A DNA stretch of 64,000 nt from contig NZ_JAFBCM010000001.1 of assembly GCF_016907715.1 (NCBI RefSeq), positions 1,116,001 to 1,180,000 on the forward strand, given 5' to 3'. Both the position numbers and the translations under genes were made by a program. The stretch is from Tenggerimyces flavus. GTDB taxonomy: Bacteria; Actinomycetota; Actinomycetes; Propionibacteriales; Actinopolymorphaceae. Below, in pieces: positions 32,499-39,967 of the stretch (positions within the stretch are counted from its first letter, which is position 1; every line of letters starts with the position of its first letter). Below the pieces are notes generated by a model that was not told the DNA's origin, did no database searches, and saw only the letters and a program-made list of their open reading frames with translations.

Positions 32499-33356
32499 TC
32501 AGATCAGTCGTAGCTGCGCGCTTGTCGCCGGCGTGGACAGGCTGGTGAGAACGGCAGCGAGCTCGGACCTGGAACCGATGACCTTGGCGCCACGCTGGGT
32601 CAACAGCGCGCTGCCGAGAGAGTCGCCCCCTACCCCCAAGTCCAGGGCGAAGACATCGCGTCCCAGAGCTAGCCCCCGCAGGCCAGCGTTGAACGTGCCC
32701 CCGCGCTCGCGCGCCTCAACCACGACCATCGCTCGGCTTAGCCCGACGATGGTGTCGTTACGGATCATCGCCGCATCCGCGCGCCAGGCCTGGGAAGGAG
32801 CGAACTGCGACACGACCACAGCCCGATCGTGATCCCAGCTTCGCGAAAGGGCAGCCTTGTGCTTGAAACACTGAATGCCCTCCGCGAGGACGATCACCGT
32901 GTTTCCACCGCGCTCCAGCGCGCCGAGGTGGGCTGCGGTGTCAACGCCGCGCGCATAGCCCGATACCACGGTCAGACCCCGGGCCACTGCTACTTGCGCG
33001 CAAGCGCCCGCGGCAGCCAGACCGTGCGAGCTGGCCTGCCGTGATCCACAGACTCCAATCCCCGGTTGTCCGAGAAGAGTTCGTGGGCCGCGGTAGAACA
33101 AGGCTGGAGGCGCGGTTGGCGACTCAGCGAGCAGTGCTGGGTAGCCCGGATCGCCGAGAAGGACGGCCTTCACGTCCATGGTGAGTAGGCGCTCGGCTTC
33201 CTCGGTCATTACGCGGAGTGGAACATTGCTGTGATCTTGATGCGCGGTCAGCCCGTCACGCCCGTGACGCCTGAGGAGGGCGGCCATCCGCCGAGGACTC
33301 AGTCCCGGCCCCGTCGCGACGATCGCGCAACGAAGGTCCTCAAGCACGCCAGTCAT
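32499..33356 (-). CDS. DprA/SMF-like Rossmann-fold protein (divergent)
   Basis: 285 residues. The DprA nucleotide-binding core is recognisable: GVCGSRQASSHGL, VVSGYARGVDTAAHLGAL and ARERGGTFNAGLRG. Key positions differ from housekeeping DprA: the RNRIISGL motif reads RNDTIVGL. The protein ends soon after the core (SELAAVLTSL), so no C-terminal winged helix remains. The N-terminal ~65 residues may be a small helical domain (LSPRRMAALLRRHG). The ATG has a GGGA site. It faces a phosphoribosyltransferase gene across a LexA box. This context argues for a specialised role, perhaps nucleotide or ssDNA sensing, rather than transformation. Confidence 0.85.
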   Translation of the reverse strand: MTGVLEDLRCAIVATGPGLSPRRMAALLRRHGRDGLTAHQDHSNVPLRVMTEEAERLLTMDVKAVLLGDPGYPALLAESPTAPPALFYRGPRTLLGQPGIGVCGSRQASSHGLAAAGACAQVAVARGLTVVSGYARGVDTAAHLGALERGGNTVIVLAEGIQCFKHKAALSRSWDHDRAVVVSQFAPSQAWRADAAMIRNDTIVGLSRAMVVVEARERGGTFNAGLRGLALGRDVFALDLGVGGDSLGSALLTQRGAKVIGSRSELAAVLTSLSTPATSAQLRLI

Positions 33357-33425
33357 GGCTTCCCTAACTCGGTCGCGGTGCGGGGCGTTACGCCCTCGAT
33401 CCGCACAATGGAGCGACCATTACCA

Positions 33426-33441
33426 TCGAACATACGTTCGA
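33426..33441. promoter_or_regulatory. LexA/SOS box between divergent dprA-like and PRTase genes
   Basis: TCGAACATACGTTCGA is a perfect match to the mycobacterial SOS box TCGAAC-N4-GTTCGA. GATAAT at 33444-33449 is a candidate -10 for the rightward gene, only 3 bases away. The box is 70 bases upstream of the dprA-like start and 65 bases upstream of the GTG chosen for the rightward gene. LexA bound here could repress both directions. Confidence 0.85.
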
Positions 33442-33505
33442 AGGATAATGGCACGGTCAACACCCTACGGTCAAGGAGCTGACCTTTCGGCGTGTCGCCA
33501 CGCCC

Positions 33506-34378
33506 GTGAGGTCGTCGGCAGAGACGATGGTGCGGGCCCCACTCCTCCTCTTTCGGCTGCCCATGATTCCCTTTGCTCATGATCCTCGAGGCAACCGCCT
33601 CGAGGCGTACGACGTTCGCCACGACGCGGGTGGCCACGAGCTCCTGCTCCGAGGCCCGCGAGAGGTGGCCGGTCAGCTGTGTGCCTGCGTCGCCGCGTAC
33701 CGCGGGAAGTCCGTCCGTTCGGAAGACCAAGGCAGGTGGAACCTCCGACTGGCCGGCCCGGGAGAGGTCAGACCTGACACCTTGGCCCTGCTCGAACTCT
33801 TCCAAGACGTGCTCGTCATGGCTCCGCCCAAGGGAATGTCCGCGGTCCTCGCTCTCGACTTCTACAAGGAGCCGCTCGATGGGCTCCCTGCAGACCAATG
33901 GCCCTACACCGGTGCTGGCCAACTCGTCTACGACGGCAAGTACGCGTCAAGGAGCGATCCCGAGGCCATGCGTCACCCAGGTCAGATGCTTGTCGGAGCA
34001 ATGCTCACGGTCGTCGAGAGACATCCCGCTTACACCGCCGCAACGGTAGTAGTTGGAGTTCCCGGTCACGATCAACTTCGGGTGAGCTTTGGCCAGCGCG
34101 TGGCGGACAGTCTCGCGCAAGCAGCTGCCAGGCAGGGTGTTCAGGCCCGGGCCAAGAGGGAGTTCCGAACCGCTGCGAAGGCACTGCCACAGGAGCGACG
34201 AATGGCCGCTCTCCGGAACGAGTTCACCGTCGACGTGGACCTTCGCAACCGAACCGTCCTCGTGGTCGATGACGTCATCCACACTGGAGCGACTTTGACG
34301 GAGATGACGCGAGCTGCCCGCGCGGCGGGCGCCTCAAAGGTGCTGGGGTTGGTGGCTGCGCGGACTCTCCGACGTTAG
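33506..34378 (+). CDS. Phosphoribosyltransferase-domain protein (ComF-like PRTase without zinc finger)
   Basis: 290 residues from the GTG at 33506; ATGs at 33527 and 33563 (MIPFAHDPRGNRLEAYD) are alternatives, and the last fits the domain start best. The C-terminal half is a type I PRTase: VVVGVPGHDQLRVSFGQRV resembles ComF, and VLVVDDVIHTGATLTEM is the PRPP-binding loop. The N-terminal ~110 residues are unrecognised. The zinc ribbon of true ComF proteins is missing. An AAGGAG at 33473-33478 has no start codon at the right distance. Divergent from the dprA-like gene across a LexA box, so probably DNA-damage induced. Confidence 0.8.
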   Translation: MRSSAETMVRAPLLLFRLPMIPFAHDPRGNRLEAYDVRHDAGGHELLLRGPREVAGQLCACVAAYRGKSVRSEDQGRWNLRLAGPGEVRPDTLALLELFQDVLVMAPPKGMSAVLALDFYKEPLDGLPADQWPYTGAGQLVYDGKYASRSDPEAMRHPGQMLVGAMLTVVERHPAYTAATVVVGVPGHDQLRVSFGQRVADSLAQAAARQGVQARAKREFRTAAKALPQERRMAALRNEFTVDVDLRNRTVLVVDDVIHTGATLTEMTRAARAAGASKVLGLVAARTLRR

Positions 34379-34391
34379 GTCCTGTCGATAG

Positions 34392-34709
34392 TCAGAACGC
34401 CCAGTCATCGTCCTCAGGGTGAGGTACGCCTGACGGTCGGGTAACCACGACCAGGTGACGAAGTCGAAGGGCGGTCCGCTCGACCAGCTCCGGACTCGTT
34501 TCGATCTCTCCAGCGGCAAGCATGCGCAGCTCTGTGGCCGTTTCCGCCTCGGGTGGCGTGTCGATGTCCGACGATTGCCGGGTGAGTACCTCTGCGGCCT
34601 GAAGCAGGAGCGATTGCCAGTCGCTCAAGAGCACAGCCGAGTCACGGTACGTCTCGACGACGTCTCGGGCGTCGAGTACGGCCTCAGCAAGGGTCGTACC
34701 AGCAGACAT
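34392..34709 (-). CDS. Small helical protein of unknown function
   Basis: 105 residues, cytosolic, predicted helical (TLAEAVLDARDVVETYRDS, LLSDWQSLLLQAAEVL). No family recognised. The ATG at 34709 has an excellent AGGAGGTG site. The frame is open upstream to 34778, but that would cross the operator repeats. It converges on the PRTase gene (14 bases between stops) and is divergent from the winged-helix gene. The N-terminus resembles small partners in toxin-antitoxin modules only in size and context. Confidence 0.65.
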   Translation of the reverse strand: MSAGTTLAEAVLDARDVVETYRDSAVLLSDWQSLLLQAAEVLTRQSSDIDTPPEAETATELRMLAAGEIETSPELVERTALRLRHLVVVTRPSGVPHPEDDDWAF

Positions 34710-34744
34710 TTCGCACCTCCTGCGCTTGGCTTCATCCATTGTAT

Positions 34745-34775
34745 GCGTTACGCGTACCGCGTTTCGCGTTATCCT
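34745..34775. promoter_or_regulatory. Tandem operator repeats and leaderless promoter
   Basis: GCGTTACGCG at 34745-34754 and GCGTTTCGCG at 34759-34768 are near-identical, 14 bases apart, each nearly palindromic. TATCCT at 34770-34775 fits a -10 element and the GTG of the winged-helix gene lies 5 bases later. The repeats cover the -35 and spacer region and also lie upstream of the leftward gene at 34709. Autoregulation by the winged-helix protein is the simplest model. Confidence 0.6.
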
Positions 34776-34780
34776 CAAGT

Positions 34781-35098
34781 GTGACGCCCGAGTACCGAGA
34801 TCGTCTGCGCCCGTTGAGCAAGGTGGTGTTCGGTCAGGAGCTCCGGTTGGCCGTCATGCTTGTCATCGCTCGGAGCGACGGCTTGGTCAACCCGGGTGAC
34901 ATCGCGTGGGAGTTAGGCCTGCGGGCGCAGAGCAGCATTCAGGATCCACTTCGTGACTTGCAGGCAGCCGGACTGGTAAGCCGCGCTCCGCGAATGGGCG
35001 GCAAGCGCTACTACCGCCGCAATCCCAGCTTGGGGTGGGCGTGGGCAGAGGAACTGGCTCGGATGGCGGTCGAGTACGAGGTAGTCGACGCCGAGTAG
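34781..35098 (+). CDS. Winged-helix transcriptional regulator (ArsR-like)
   Basis: 105 residues from the GTG at 34781. ELRLAVMLVIARSDGLVNPG then DIAWELGLRAQSSIQDPLRD and LVSRAPRMGGKRYYRR form a winged helix, with the last part as the wing. No metal-binding cysteines are present. A TATCCT hexamer 5 bases before the start suggests a leaderless mRNA. It probably binds the tandem repeats just upstream and so controls itself and the divergent 105-residue protein. It ends 11 bases before the cobalamin operon; co-transcription is possible but unrelated in function. Confidence 0.75.
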   Translation: MTPEYRDRLRPLSKVVFGQELRLAVMLVIARSDGLVNPGDIAWELGLRAQSSIQDPLRDLQAAGLVSRAPRMGGKRYYRRNPSLGWAWAEELARMAVEYEVVDAE

Positions 35099-35109
35099 CG
35101 TCGGACCCC

Positions 35110-36696
35110 ATGGGCCTGCTCGACGACACTCTTGCGGCGATCGAGCCGCTCGACCGCGACGCGATGCGGCAGGCGCGGGAACGGCACGACCAGCTGGTCA
35201 AGCCGCGGGGGTCGTTGGGGCAGCTCGAGGACCTCGCCGAGCAGCTTGCCGGCCTCGCGCGTACGTCTCCGCCGCCGATCCCGGAACGAGCGGCCGTCGT
35301 GATCTTCGCCGGCGACCACGGCGTGCACCGGCACGGCGTGAGCCCGTGGCCGCAGGAGATCACCGCGGCGATGGTCGGCACGTTCCTGAACGGGCGCGCG
35401 GTCATCAACGCGATCGCGAAGCAGACCGGCGCCACAGTTCGCGTCGTCGACGTGGGTGTCGCCACCGACCTGCCCGACCATCCGCGACTCCGCAAGGAAC
35501 GGGTCCGGCCGGGCACGGACGACCTGGCCACGGCGCCCGCGATGACGCGAGCCGAGGCGGTCCAGGCCGTCGAGGTCGGCATCCGAACGGCGTCCGAGCT
35601 CGTCGCTGCCGGCCACAGCTGCCTGCTCACCGGCGACATGGGCATCGCCAACACCACGCCGGCCGCCGCGCTCGTCGCCGCCTTCACCGGCGCCAGTCCT
35701 GAAGACGCGACCGGCCGCGGGACGGGCATCGACGACCCGACCTGGACCACGAAGGTCGCGGTCGTACGCCAGGCCCTCGACCTTCATCGACTCGATCTCG
35801 CCGATCCTCTTGGCGTGCTCGCAGCCCTCGGCGGGCTCGAGCACGCCGCGACCGTCGGCTACCTGCTCGGGGCCGCCGCTCTCCGTACGCCCGTCATCCT
35901 CGACGGCGTTGCCGCCGCGGCCGCAGCGATCGTCGCCGCCGCGCTCGCGCCGGACGCCACGGGCGCGTTCATCGCCGGCCATCTCTCGCAGGAGCCGGCC
36001 GCCCAGCTCGCGCTGGACAAGCTGGCGCTCCGCCCGTTGCTCGACCTGCGGATGCGGCTCGGCGAGGGAACGGGAGCGTCGCTCGCGCTGCCGATCGTGC
36101 AGTCCGCCGCCCGCGTCTTGCACGAGGTCGCCACGCTGGACGAGCTCGCCAACCCCACGCCACAAGGCAGACGCGTGCTCATCCTGGGCGGCGCGCGCTC
36201 GGGCAAGTCCGTCACCGCCGAGCGCTTCTTAGAGGACGAGCCGTCCGTCACCTACGTCGCCACGGGCGCTGTCCCCGACCTGGACGACCCGGAGTGGGCC
36301 GAACGCGTCGCCGTTCACCGCGCCCGCCGACCAACGACCTGGCAGACGCACGAGACCCGCGACGTCGCGGCGCTGCTGACCCAGCCGGCCGCCGAACCGC
36401 TGCTGATCGACTGCTTCACGACCTGGCTCGCCGGCGAGCTGGACGCGGCCGGCAGCTGGACCGACCACCCCGACGACGACGCATTGCAAGCCCGCGTCGA
36501 CAGCGCGATCTCCGCCTGGACCGGGACAACCCGGTACGTCGTCGCGGTCAGCAACGAGGTCGGCTCCGGCATCGTCCCGGCCACCCCGTCGGGGCGGCGG
36601 TTCCGCGACGAGCTCGGCGCGCTCAACGCCCGGCTCGCCGCGGCGGCGGACGAGGTGTGGTTCGTCACCGCCGGCATCCCGCAGAGGTTGCGATGA
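35110..36696 (+). CDS. cobTU: CobT-CobU fusion: DMB phosphoribosyltransferase and adenosylcobinamide kinase/guanylyltransferase
   Basis: 528 residues with two enzymes. Residues ~1-345 are CobT, making alpha-ribazole phosphate: KPRGSLGQLEDLA, FAGDHGVHRHGVSPWPQE, LLTGDMGIANTTPAAAL and the catalytic Glu in RLGEGTGASLAL. Residues ~355-528 are CobU, which phosphorylates and guanylylates cobinamide: P-loop LGGARSGKSVTAE, LLIDCFTTWLAGEL and VSNEVGSGIVPATPSGRRFR. The ATGA overlap with cobS and the shared pathway show one operon. Fusing these two is unusual; the enzymes are commonly encoded separately. No cobalamin riboswitch was recognised upstream. Confidence 0.92.
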   Translation: MGLLDDTLAAIEPLDRDAMRQARERHDQLVKPRGSLGQLEDLAEQLAGLARTSPPPIPERAAVVIFAGDHGVHRHGVSPWPQEITAAMVGTFLNGRAVINAIAKQTGATVRVVDVGVATDLPDHPRLRKERVRPGTDDLATAPAMTRAEAVQAVEVGIRTASELVAAGHSCLLTGDMGIANTTPAAALVAAFTGASPEDATGRGTGIDDPTWTTKVAVVRQALDLHRLDLADPLGVLAALGGLEHAATVGYLLGAAALRTPVILDGVAAAAAAIVAAALAPDATGAFIAGHLSQEPAAQLALDKLALRPLLDLRMRLGEGTGASLALPIVQSAARVLHEVATLDELANPTPQGRRVLILGGARSGKSVTAERFLEDEPSVTYVATGAVPDLDDPEWAERVAVHRARRPTTWQTHETRDVAALLTQPAAEPLLIDCFTTWLAGELDAAGSWTDHPDDDALQARVDSAISAWTGTTRYVVAVSNEVGSGIVPATPSGRRFRDELGALNARLAAAADEVWFVTAGIPQRLR

Positions 36697-37472
36697 GGCT
36701 CGCGCTCGCGATGTTCACGGTGTTCCCCGTGCCCGGCGCGGAGTCGTACGTCGTCGACCGCACGACCGCCCGGCGCGCTGTCCTCTGGCTGCCGCTCGTT
36801 GGCGCCGCGCTCGGAGCGGTTGCCGCCTTGCCCGCTTGGGGAATCGCGACGGCGGTCGACAACGCGCTCGGCTCCCTCCTCGGCGCGGCGGTCGCGGTCA
36901 CCGTTCTCGCGCTCGCGACCCGCGGCCTGCACCTGGACGGGCTCGCCGACACCGCGGACGGCCTCGGCAGCCACGCCGAACCCGAACGTGCGCTCACGAT
37001 CATGCGCCAACCCGACATCGGCGCGTTCGGCGTCGCCGCGATCGCGTTCACCCTGCTGCTGCAGACCACCGCGCTCGCCGCGCTGCTGCACGCCAGCCCG
37101 CTCCTCGGTGGTGTCGCGCTCGTCTGCGCCGCGTTCACCGGACGACTCGCCGTCGTCCTCGCCGCGGGCCGAGACGTCAAGCCCGCAAGGCCGGACGGCT
37201 TCGGCGCGCTCGTCGCCGGCAGCCTCGGCCCGCGACTGCAGACCGGCTACCTCCTCGCCGCCGTGGTGATCTGGGTCCTTCCCGCGCTCGACGGGCGCAA
37301 CGAGCTCGCGCTCGGGCTCACCGGCGCCGTCGTCGCGGGGCTGCTCGTCACCGACCTGTTCCGCCGTCACGCCGTACGCCGGATCGGCGGGATCACCGGC
37401 GACGTGTTCGGCGCCCTCATCGAGCTGGGCACCACCGCCGCCCTGCTCACGATCGCCTTGGTGGTGGGCTGA
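36693..37472 (+). CDS. cobS: Cobalamin synthase CobS (adenosylcobinamide-GDP ribazoletransferase)
   Basis: 259-residue membrane enzyme with about six hydrophobic segments. The family motif GLHLDGLADTADGLGSHAEP lies at ~residues 78-97, then MRQPDIGAFGVAAI. It joins adenosylcobinamide-GDP and alpha-ribazole phosphate, the products of the CobU and CobT halves of the preceding gene, giving adenosylcobalamin phosphate. Start and stop overlap both neighbours (ATGA and TGATG). The rest of the corrin pathway is not in this window, so this locus covers only nucleotide-loop assembly. Confidence 0.93.
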   Translation: MRLALAMFTVFPVPGAESYVVDRTTARRAVLWLPLVGAALGAVAALPAWGIATAVDNALGSLLGAAVAVTVLALATRGLHLDGLADTADGLGSHAEPERALTIMRQPDIGAFGVAAIAFTLLLQTTALAALLHASPLLGGVALVCAAFTGRLAVVLAAGRDVKPARPDGFGALVAGSLGPRLQTGYLLAAVVIWVLPALDGRNELALGLTGAVVAGLLVTDLFRRHAVRRIGGITGDVFGALIELGTTAALLTIALVVG

Positions 37473-38641
37473 TGGACATCGACGAGCTATGTTCCCGGAT
37501 CGATACGGTCGACGCGGATCTGCACGCGTTCGTCGCCGAGCCGGGCCGGCGGGATCGGCTGCTTCGGGAGATGGGTGAGCATCCACTGCCGATCGGGGTC
37601 AAGGACGTCATCCACGTCGCGGGCCTCCCCACCGCTGCCGGCTCGAACCTTCCGCCCGACGTGCTCACCGGCGACGAGGCGCCCGTCGTCACCCGGCTCA
37701 AGGAGCACGGCGCGCTGGTGGTCGGGAAGACCGTTACCGCCGAGTTCGCGTTCCAGGCGCCGGGCGAAACCCGCAACCCCCACAACCGAAACCACACGCC
37801 GGGCGGCTCGAGCAGCGGGTCCGCGGCGGCCGTCGCCGCTGGTCTCGTCCCCGCCGCGCTCGGTACCCAGACCGTCGGCTCGGTGATCCGGCCGGCAGCG
37901 TTCTGCGGCATCGTCGGGTTCAAGCCGACGTACGGGCGGATCAGCACCGAGGGCGTGATCGCGAACGCGCCCTCGTTCGACACCGTCGGCGTGCTCGCCG
38001 CCTCCGTCGGCTGGGTGGAGCGGGTCGCGGCGATCGCCTGTGCTGGTTGGACGCCTGCTGCTGCTGAGGGCCGTCCCGTGCTCGCCGTACCGATCGGTGC
38101 GTACCTCGACCAGACCGAGCCCGAGGCCCGCGTGGCGTTCTTCGAGCAGGTGAACGCCCTGCGGGACAAGGGATTCGAGGTCCGCGAGGTGCCAGCGCTG
38201 GACGACATCGAGGTGGTCGCCGCGCGCAACCGGACGATCAACCTGTACGAGCTGGCCCGCGTGCACGAGCGCTGGTTCGACTCGTTCGCGTCCCTGTACG
38301 AGGCACGCACGGCCACCGGCGTCCGCGAGGGGCGGAAGATCGCGACGGACGAGTACGAGGCGGCGCTGCGCGATCGCGAGCGCTACGCCGAGGAACTGGT
38401 CGCGGGCATGGACGCGTTCGACGTCTGGGTCGCGCCGTCGGCACCCGGCCCCGCGCCGGACAGCCTGGCCACGACCGGGAACGCCACGATGAACCTGCCC
38501 TGGACGCAGGCACGGCTGCCGGTCGTCGGGCTGCCGGCGGGGAAGCTGGACGGCCTGCCACTCGGGCTGCAGTTCGTCGCGAGGCCGCACCACGACGAGC
38601 AGCTCGTCGCGTGGGCGGCTGAGCTCAGTCGGAGTCTTTGA
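37472..38641 (+). CDS. Amidase signature enzyme
   Basis: 389 residues. The amidase triad is present: Lys in PIGVKDVIHV (~45), cis-Ser in PGGSSSGSAAAVAAG (~118) and the nucleophile Ser in TQTVGSVIRPAAFCG (~142). The length is shorter than GatA (about 490), so a stand-alone amidase is likelier than the amidotransferase subunit. The ATG overlaps the cobS stop by one base, but a role in cobalamin metabolism is not implied. Its last 17 bases overlap the convergent MarR gene. Confidence 0.9.
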   Translation: MDIDELCSRIDTVDADLHAFVAEPGRRDRLLREMGEHPLPIGVKDVIHVAGLPTAAGSNLPPDVLTGDEAPVVTRLKEHGALVVGKTVTAEFAFQAPGETRNPHNRNHTPGGSSSGSAAAVAAGLVPAALGTQTVGSVIRPAAFCGIVGFKPTYGRISTEGVIANAPSFDTVGVLAASVGWVERVAAIACAGWTPAAAEGRPVLAVPIGAYLDQTEPEARVAFFEQVNALRDKGFEVREVPALDDIEVVAARNRTINLYELARVHERWFDSFASLYEARTATGVREGRKIATDEYEAALRDRERYAEELVAGMDAFDVWVAPSAPGPAPDSLATTGNATMNLPWTQARLPVVGLPAGKLDGLPLGLQFVARPHHDEQLVAWAAELSRSL

Positions 38642-39074
38642 GCAGGTTCTCGCGGATCTGGGTGAGCGTCTTGATCAGCTCGCCGCGTTGCTCGTCGGAG
38701 AGTCCCGCGAGCGCTCGTTCGGACAGCACGGCCATCTCGGCGTCGAGGATCTTCTCCAGCGACTTGCCGTGCGTGGTGAGAAAGAGCCGGACCAGGCGGC
38801 GGTCGCGGGCATCGGGCTTGCGGGTGAGGATGCCGGCGGCCTCCATGCGGGTCGCCGCCTTCGTGACCGTCGGGGTCGCGAGCCCGAGCCGGCGGGCCAG
38901 ATCCCCGGGCGTGAGGCCGTCCTCTTCCCACAACAACTTGAGGATGAACTGCTGCCCCTCGCGCACCCCATGCTTGCGATTGGCGGCGTCGGAGGCTTCC
39001 CACATGGCGCGCTTGGTCGACCAGAAGACCGTCTGGAACTGCTCAGTCGGCGCAGCCTCGGGTGTCTCGCTCAC
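38625..39074 (-). CDS. MarR-family transcriptional regulator
   Basis: 149 residues from the GTG at 39074. The winged helix is LTPGDLARRLGLATPTVTKA with wing KPDARDRRLVRLFLTTHG. A frame-open extension to 39134 exists, but GAGGA sits 5 bases before the GTG. It is divergent from the first DUF4328 gene (123 bases apart) and overlaps the amidase gene tail-to-tail. No clear palindrome was seen in the divergent gap, and the regulated gene is unknown. Confidence 0.87.
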   Translation of the reverse strand: MSETPEAAPTEQFQTVFWSTKRAMWEASDAANRKHGVREGQQFILKLLWEEDGLTPGDLARRLGLATPTVTKAATRMEAAGILTRKPDARDRRLVRLFLTTHGKSLEKILDAEMAVLSERALAGLSDEQRGELIKTLTQIRENLLKDSD

Positions 39075-39197
39075 GACGTCCTCATCATTCGAAGGTAGCA
39101 GGGCGTCACCCAGGGGCCGGGGCACTTTGGTCAAACCGGCCCCGTCCGGAACGGCAGCGGTCTACCTTGGCGGACACCGTTTCAGCAGGGGGATGCC

Positions 39198-39947
39198 ATG
39201 TCCGACCAGCCACCGCCGTACGTCCATCCGCAGCCGCAGCCCACCCCGTGGGCGAGCCCGGCCGCGCCTCTCGCACCACCCGTGCCGCCGAAGCCAATCC
39301 GCCCGATCAACGGTCTCGCGGTCCTGGCCGTAGCCGGGCTCGTGGTGTGGTTCCTCACCAACCTCGCCGCGGTCGTCGTGAGCGTGCTGCGCTACTTCCT
39401 GATCGAGCAGTTCATCGTGGACCAGAACGCGGTGCCGATCGCCGACCTCGAGGCGAGCGACGCGGCGTACCAGCTCACCGGCGTCCTCGAGCTCGCCGGT
39501 TACGTGGTCGCCGGGGTGCTGTTCATCGTGTGGCTGTTCCGTGCCCGCGCCAACGCGGAGGCGATCCTCCCGTTCCAGCACCGGCTCGCCAAGCCGTGGC
39601 TGGTGTTCGGCTGGATCGTGCCGATCATCGCCTGGTGGTTCCCCAAGAACATCGTCGACGACATCTGGAAGACCAGCGACCCCGCCATGACCCAGCGCAA
39701 TCCCAAGGCCGGCGGTGGTGGGCCGAAGATCGTGCTCGTCTGGTGGCTGGTCTTCTTGCTGGGCACGTGGGTCGGCAACGCGGTCATGCGGTCGATCGTC
39801 GGCGCGGAGACGCTCGAGGACATCCAGGTGGCGGCGGGTGCCGAGGTGGTCCTCGCCCCGGTCAGCTGGGCGGGCGCGATCCTCGCCGTCGTGGTGATCG
39901 CCCGGCTCAGCAAGCTGCAGGAGAGCCAGCGCCTCGGGCGGGCGTGA
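39198..39947 (+). CDS. DUF4328 domain membrane protein (first copy)
   Basis: 249 residues. A Pro-rich cytosolic N-terminus (YVHPQPQPTPWASPAAP) is followed by four hydrophobic segments. The hallmark stretch WLFRARANAEAI, then WFPKNIVDDIWKTSDP between helices, identifies DUF4328. Function unknown. The ATG at 39198 follows GGGGG. A second DUF4328 gene lies at 42041-42907 with the same WFPKxIVDDIWxTSDP core, on the opposite strand, bracketing a MocR regulator and a GNAT gene. Confidence 0.88.
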   Translation: MSDQPPPYVHPQPQPTPWASPAAPLAPPVPPKPIRPINGLAVLAVAGLVVWFLTNLAAVVVSVLRYFLIEQFIVDQNAVPIADLEASDAAYQLTGVLELAGYVVAGVLFIVWLFRARANAEAILPFQHRLAKPWLVFGWIVPIIAWWFPKNIVDDIWKTSDPAMTQRNPKAGGGGPKIVLVWWLVFLLGTWVGNAVMRSIVGAETLEDIQVAAGAEVVLAPVSWAGAILAVVVIARLSKLQESQRLGRA

Positions 39948-39967
39948 CCACCGTACGATCAGCAACT

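Noticed and set aside
32499-34378. Natural competence locus (dprA and comF)
   Set aside because: The PRTase lacks the ComF zinc ribbon, the DprA core is divergent, and no comEA, comEC or pilus genes are present; SOS control also argues against competence.
34900-35110. Cobalamin riboswitch before cobTU
   Set aside because: The upstream bases are coding for the winged-helix protein and no B12-box-like sequence was seen.
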